From Heracleum sosnowskyi (lineage: Eukaryota; Streptophyta; Magnoliopsida; Apiales; Apiaceae), in contig CM061244.1 of NCBI GenBank assembly GCA_030848705.1, forward strand, positions 43,813,190 through 43,877,189: a stretch of 64,000 bases of DNA, written 5' to 3'. Numbering within the stretch: the first letter of the stretch is position 1; each line of letters opens with the position of its first letter. The notes under the pieces were generated by a model. That model worked only from the letters and a program-made list of their open reading frames with translations. It ran no database searches and was not told the DNA's origin. Below are positions 60,050-64,000 of the stretch, piece by piece. The translations under genes were made by a program, and so were the position numbers.

Positions 60050-60199
60050 TATATATATAAATATAAAGGACATAAAAATGTGGCCCCCGATTATTTGGTG
60101 GCCCTAATCAAGGGGATGGGAAGACTCCCCTAGAGCTGACTCTGATACCATAGTATTGGTACACATGACATATAAGAGGTGGTCTCAGCTTTTAATAAA

Positions 60200-60350
60200 G
60201 GGATTTGGTCCCCATCCATCGATGGATGCCAACCACCTGCCGCTATGTTTCATTGCGGGAGGTGATTGTTAAAATAGTGACTCCCACTATGTTTCATTGC
60301 GGGGGTGATTGCTCCCGCTATGTTTCATTGCGGAAGGTGGTTGGTATCCC
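60200..60350. repeat. short tandem repeat, unit CCCGCTATGTTTCATTGCGG
   Basis: Three copies with GGAGGTGATTG-like tails, each a partial palindrome (CCGC..GCGG). Confidence 0.75.
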
Positions 60351-61600
60351 ACAGTGATTGTGGAAGAGCACTATTTAATAAAAGAAAATATGTCATATAT
60401 GTTGTCACATCATTTAAAAGAAAATACAAGTTTGAATGAGGAATTAGGGAACGAGAGCTCGCTATTTATTAACAGGAAGAGAAGTAATTATTTGAACAAA
60501 GACCACGTTTCATATGTTTCATTTTTAATGTTCAAGATGAATTAGTCACACATTTATATGTGTACTAGCGTAAAAGCCCGTGCCTCACTAAATTTATTTC
60601 TCGTCCAAAATTGTTTATAAATTCAGATAATTTTGTAATTAGAAAATTGAAAAGATAAGATTTTGATTTTATCTCATATTTCATAGTACTTTTGTAATAT
60701 GGCATGTCAATTACATTAACCTAATATTTTATAACTTGATTACATTTCATAAAATTTGGATAAATATTTGTACGATAATAATCACATGATTACCTTTAAT
60801 TGCTAAAATATTAATATGATTTTCAATGATGTAATATGAACTTTTTCAAATTGATTATTTGAGTACAAAATAAATAAATATTTTAGCAAACATTTTGGTA
60901 TATAATATAGGCGATGTGATTTTAACATTGTCAGATTATATTTGTAAGAAATCGATATATACTTAAGGCCGAGACATATTACGAAATCTATTAATATTAT
61001 GTGAAAGTCATCCATGCGGTGTCTCACTCATTTTTTCATATATTTTTGTACATATTCATACACTTTTAAACTTAAATATTTAGTTTTAGTCTAATGTTTA
61101 ATACATATTATTGAAGTTCTATTTCAAAATTTTGGTAAATTGAAATATTTTTTATCTTATAATTTCGAATTACTTTTTAAATCGACTTTAAATTTTCACA
61201 AATACTTTGATCAATATAAATTATGATTAGACGATCTTAATAACAGGTGCATCTTCATGATATCAAAGGTCAAATTTTTTGATTTCATCGTAGATTGATC
61301 TAAGCATATGTTATAAATCAACCATTACATATTGTATTGATCAATTTACTATATTATGTAAAAATTCATATTATCATACTTTATTCGAGTTATAGTCTAA
61401 CTGGTGTGAGTATTTAACATAAATTCAATTATTTTGTTTTTTTAAATATTTTATGTTTTTAGATCAATCATACCTCAAAATCGCTGAAAGTCTAAATAGT
61501 TGGTCGACCAAATATCTTTAATATAACCCGCATATTGAAAATTTTATATACCTAAAAAATATGTTGTTGTGGATTAAAAAATGTACTTGTGTATTAATTG
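60351..61600. other. AT-rich stretch with a Helitron-like 3' end
   Basis: ACTAGCGTAAAAGCCCGTGCC at 60564-60584 looks like a reverse-oriented Helitron terminus, but its hairpin is incomplete and no 5' end could be assigned. No convincing gene. Confidence 0.4.
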
Positions 61601-62159
61601 CTAGGATTAATGAGCTTTCGAGCTTTAATGGTTGCACTTGTGTTTCGAGACTAAATCGGTCCTCACAAGATGCCTACGTATCTCAAATCGTTATTGAGAA
61701 TCAAGCCAAAGACGTAGTTCTGATTGTAGGATCAGGGACCTTATATAGGCGTCTGGAGCCTAATATTTATTGTATGTTTAGGAGTCTTAGCGAATAAGTC
61801 TCCTTTTTGTTATTGGATAATCATTGTATTTCTTGCTGAATAAGTCTTTTCCTTGTCGATAAAGGCTACGACTTATTAATTGCCTTTAATAAGGATTCTG
61901 GATCCTTCTTTGACCAATTTTCCATAATTTGGGCTCTTTTCATGAGCTGTATATTTTCCCTTTTTATTAATTACGAAATTAATAAATAATCAGGGATTTG
62001 GGCATTAAATATCGAGCCTTTTCATTGGACCGTCAATTATATTTTTATAATTACTTTTCTGTCCATATCATTTGCCCCCCAACTTCTGGGAAAATCTTCC
62101 CGGGGTTTTCGTAGAAGTTACAGCGTGTTTTCCCCCAAAATTTTCCATTTTAAGGGCAT

Positions 62160-63190
62160 TTTTTGACCTCAAATTAGGTCATTTTCGACCAGGAATAGTT
62201 CAATTTCGACCAGGAAATTCGACCAGGAATAGCTGTGAGGTCGAATCTGTCGAACAGGAATTCCAAGTCTTTTTCGACCTCACCTGTACGACCTCGTTTC
62301 CAATATATTTTCGACCTCAATTGGTTGTGAGGTCGAAGCTGTCGACTTCAATTCACAAGCCATTTTCGACCTTGATGTGTCGACTTTGAAATCGTGTTTT
62401 TTTGAACTCGATTGGTTGTGAGGTCGAAGCTGTTGACTTCAATTCACAGGCCATTTTCGACTTCGAAGTGTCGACCTTGATTCCATATGTTTTCGACCAG
62501 GATTTCCTAGGTCATTTTAAACTTTGATCTTCAGGTCATTTTCGACCTCATTCATTCTTTTTTCGACCTCGATTTCAGTCCCAGGTCGATGGTTTCGACC
62601 TCGACCTACAGGTCTTTTTCGACCTCGTGGCTTCGACCTCGGTCAAGGGTCTTTCCGACCTCGATTTTGGTCCCAAGTCGATTGCTACGAGCTCGAACTA
62701 CAGGTATTTTTCGACCTCGTGGCTTCGACCTCGGCCAAGGGTCTTTTCGACCTCGATTTTATGATTTCTTAGATTTATTTTGGTGCGAGGTCGAACAATA
62801 CGACCTCAATTTCCAATGTATTTTTGGTCTCGTTTGTCGACCTCAACCCTGTGTCTCTTCGACCTTGTTTTTGGTGTGAAGTCGATTGATACGAGCTCAC
62901 TTTCTAAGCCATTTTCGACCTCGAGCCTTCGAGCTCAATCAAGGGTCTTTTCGACCTTATTCTTCTAATTTTTGTGCCTTATTTTGGTGCGAGATCGACG
63001 AATACGACCTCGATTTTGCATGTATTTTCGACTTGGGTCTTACGACCTTGATTTAGGGTTTTTTCGACCTTAAATCTTTGATATTTCGACTTTATTTGGG
63101 AGCGAGGTCGTTGAATTCGACTTCGTTTTCCTATATGTTTTCGACCTCGGTCATAAGACTTCGATTTAAGGTCTCTTCGACCTCGAATCT
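62160..63190. repeat. array rich in TTCGACCTC motifs
   Basis: TTTTCGACCTCG or a close variant (also GAGGTCGA on the other strand) recurs every 20-45 bp across about 1 kb, with longer units such as TCGACCTCGTGGCTTCGACC repeated at about 62617 and 62717. All six frames open and close irregularly, so ORFs here (Phe/Arg/Ser/Thr-rich) are by-products of the repeat. Confidence 0.85.
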
Positions 63191-63407
63191 TTATTTTTGC
63201 CTTGGCTTTATTTCCAATTAGCACGAATTTCTATTTAATTTCCATGCTATTGGGCCTTGACGGGCCTTAATTTGGTGGGCTTTGATTTTGCCTGAGACCC
63301 AAATTATTTGGGCTTTAATTTCCGTAATCCATAAATGGATTTGTGGGCCTTAACCGGCTATAGACGGTTACCCTTCCTTAACCGGTTGGGTTTCCAGTCA
63401 CTTTGAT

Positions 63408-63414
63408 TATAAAA
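63408..63414 (+). promoter_or_regulatory. TATA box upstream of the gypsy-type ORF
   Basis: GATTATAAAAGAGTG, followed about 30 bp later by a pyrimidine-rich CTTCACTTCACACTTC stretch, a good transcription-start context. Two ACCGGTT/AACCGG motifs lie 30-60 bp upstream. Distance to the ATG is 315 nt. Confidence 0.6.
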
Positions 63415-63579
63415 GAGTGATTTTTCACTCTTTTCTTCACTTCACACTTCTTTCTTTCCGAAAATTTCTCTCTAGTCTTCTTAGCTTTTCTCTCTTTTTA
63501 TTCTGTGGTAAGGCGATTCCCGGCGAGTTTTTTCACGGCGGTGTTCTTGTTTTTCTGGGATCAATCTTCATCCCTTGAA

Positions 63580-63725
63580 GATTTCTGGGTTTAATCTTCA
63601 TCCGTTGAAGATTTCTGGGATTTCTTTGAAGCTTTTCTGGGAATTTCTTTGAAGATTTGAAGTTTTTTTCTGGGATTTCTCCTTGAAGATTTGAAGATTT
63701 GCTGAGAATTTCTTTGAAGATTTTG
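63580..63725 (+). repeat. GAAGATTTCTGGGA minisatellite in the 5' leader
   Basis: About six loose copies of TTGAAGATTTCTGGGATTTC in the presumed 5' UTR of the ORF that follows. Confidence 0.75.
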
Positions 63726-63728
63726 AAG

Positions 63729-64000
63729 ATGTCTGACCGAACTGCTCAACGCCTTCAAAAGATGAATCAAGCTTCTAAAAGAGGTATCATCATTCGTTCT
63801 TCTCATATGTCCCTTCAAGATATGATTTTAGAACGTAGTGATGAATACCCTTCTGTTTCGCACTTAGATTCATTTGATTGTAGTAATAAATTTCATGAAA
63901 TCGATTTGATTAGAGACTATAATAAAATGTATAGGGTTAAGTCCCCCTATAGGTTAGTCCCAGCCGGCCCAGGGGACCGTTCCTGCCATTGGCGTCCTGA
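63729..64000 (+). CDS. N-terminus of a 'putative gypsy-type transposase' domain-like protein, partial
   Basis: ATG at 63729 opens 90 codons (MSDRTAQRLQKMNQASKRG..) without a stop to the window end. The last visible part (SPYRLVPAGPGDRSCHWRP) recalls the start of the plant 'transposase (putative) gypsy type' domain, found in many plant retroelement-linked proteins. That match is from memory and rests on a short stretch. The upstream TATA box and leader suggest this is the transcribed 5' part of a retroelement, with the TCGACC-rich block in or near its LTR. No membrane or signal segment is visible. The alternative is an unrelated host gene. Confidence 0.5.
   Translation, partial: MSDRTAQRLQKMNQASKRGIIIRSSHMSLQDMILERSDEYPSVSHLDSFDCSNKFHEIDLIRDYNKMYRVKSPYRLVPAGPGDRSCHWRP

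Larger units (their letters stand above)
56128..60144 (-). mobile_element. decayed hAT-like DNA transposon with nested insertions
   Basis: Left end CAGGTCCGTCTCCAGCATTT, right end (reverse complement) CAGAGTCAGCTCTAGGGGAG: short imperfect TIRs starting CAG, as in hAT elements. Flanks ATACCGTG (56120-56127) and ATACCATA (60145-60152) match at 6 of 8, fitting an 8-bp target duplication. The host tandem repeat continues on both sides. Inside are a transposase remnant, a Helitron and a TA-tract element. Confidence 0.65.

Noticed and set aside
60309..60545. 78-codon ORF
   Set aside because: It starts in a short tandem repeat and shows no domain, composition or homology I recognise.
62072..62970. 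Overlapping Phe/Arg/Ser/Thr-rich ORFs of 60-105 codons
   Set aside because: By-products of the TCGACCTC repeat block; several frames look alike and none has its own start context or family match.

Overview
The window is plant nuclear DNA: AT-rich, intron-containing, and filled with LTR retrotransposons, Helitrons, foldback elements and MITEs nested in one another. The single host gene and the style of the Sirevirus env-like ORF suggest a dicot. An asterid, perhaps Apiaceae, is a guess from general resemblance and not shown by the sequence.

Layout. 1-620: end of a copia-type LTR abutting a decayed Ty3/gypsy reverse transcriptase fragment. 628-6577 (minus): 3' half of a Sirevirus-type Ty1/copia element (3' LTR, polypurine tract, long env-like ORF with three lesions, pol C-terminus), cut off by a compound trinucleotide microsatellite. 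6726-13210: a solo copia-type LTR split by a 4.8 kb insertion with a perfect 5-bp target duplication. 14590-22627 (plus): the only clear host gene, a complete 23-exon ROOT HAIR DEFECTIVE 3 / SEY1 (atlastin-like ER-shaping GTPase) gene whose exons sum to 790 codons plus stop. 24086-31473: a cluster of non-autonomous Helitrons, TA-tract-inserted elements, tandem duplications and a mariner-type MITE. 32005-39480 (minus): a complete, very young Ty1/copia element with 1392-bp LTRs that differ at about 5 sites, TSD TAATA and an uninterrupted 1371-aa gag-pol. 39578-46202: a foldback element inside a MITE, then a Helitron-derived repeat field with a second foldback/MITE nest. 46870-55429 (minus): a second complete copia element (TSD GAAAT, PBS for initiator tRNA-Met) whose LTRs are about 99% identical although its pol is badly decayed. 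56128-60144: a hAT-like element with a transposase C-terminal remnant, itself hit by a Helitron and a TA-tract element. 61600-64000 (plus): a block rich in TCGACCTC motifs, a TATA promoter, and the start of an ORF that resembles 'putative gypsy-type transposase' domain proteins and runs off the window.

The RHD3 homolog is the only gene likely to serve the plant. The rest is a layered record of transposition. Order of events can be read from interruptions and target duplications, and the two complete copia elements are among the youngest layers. No CRISPR array, operon, tRNA or rRNA gene was seen.
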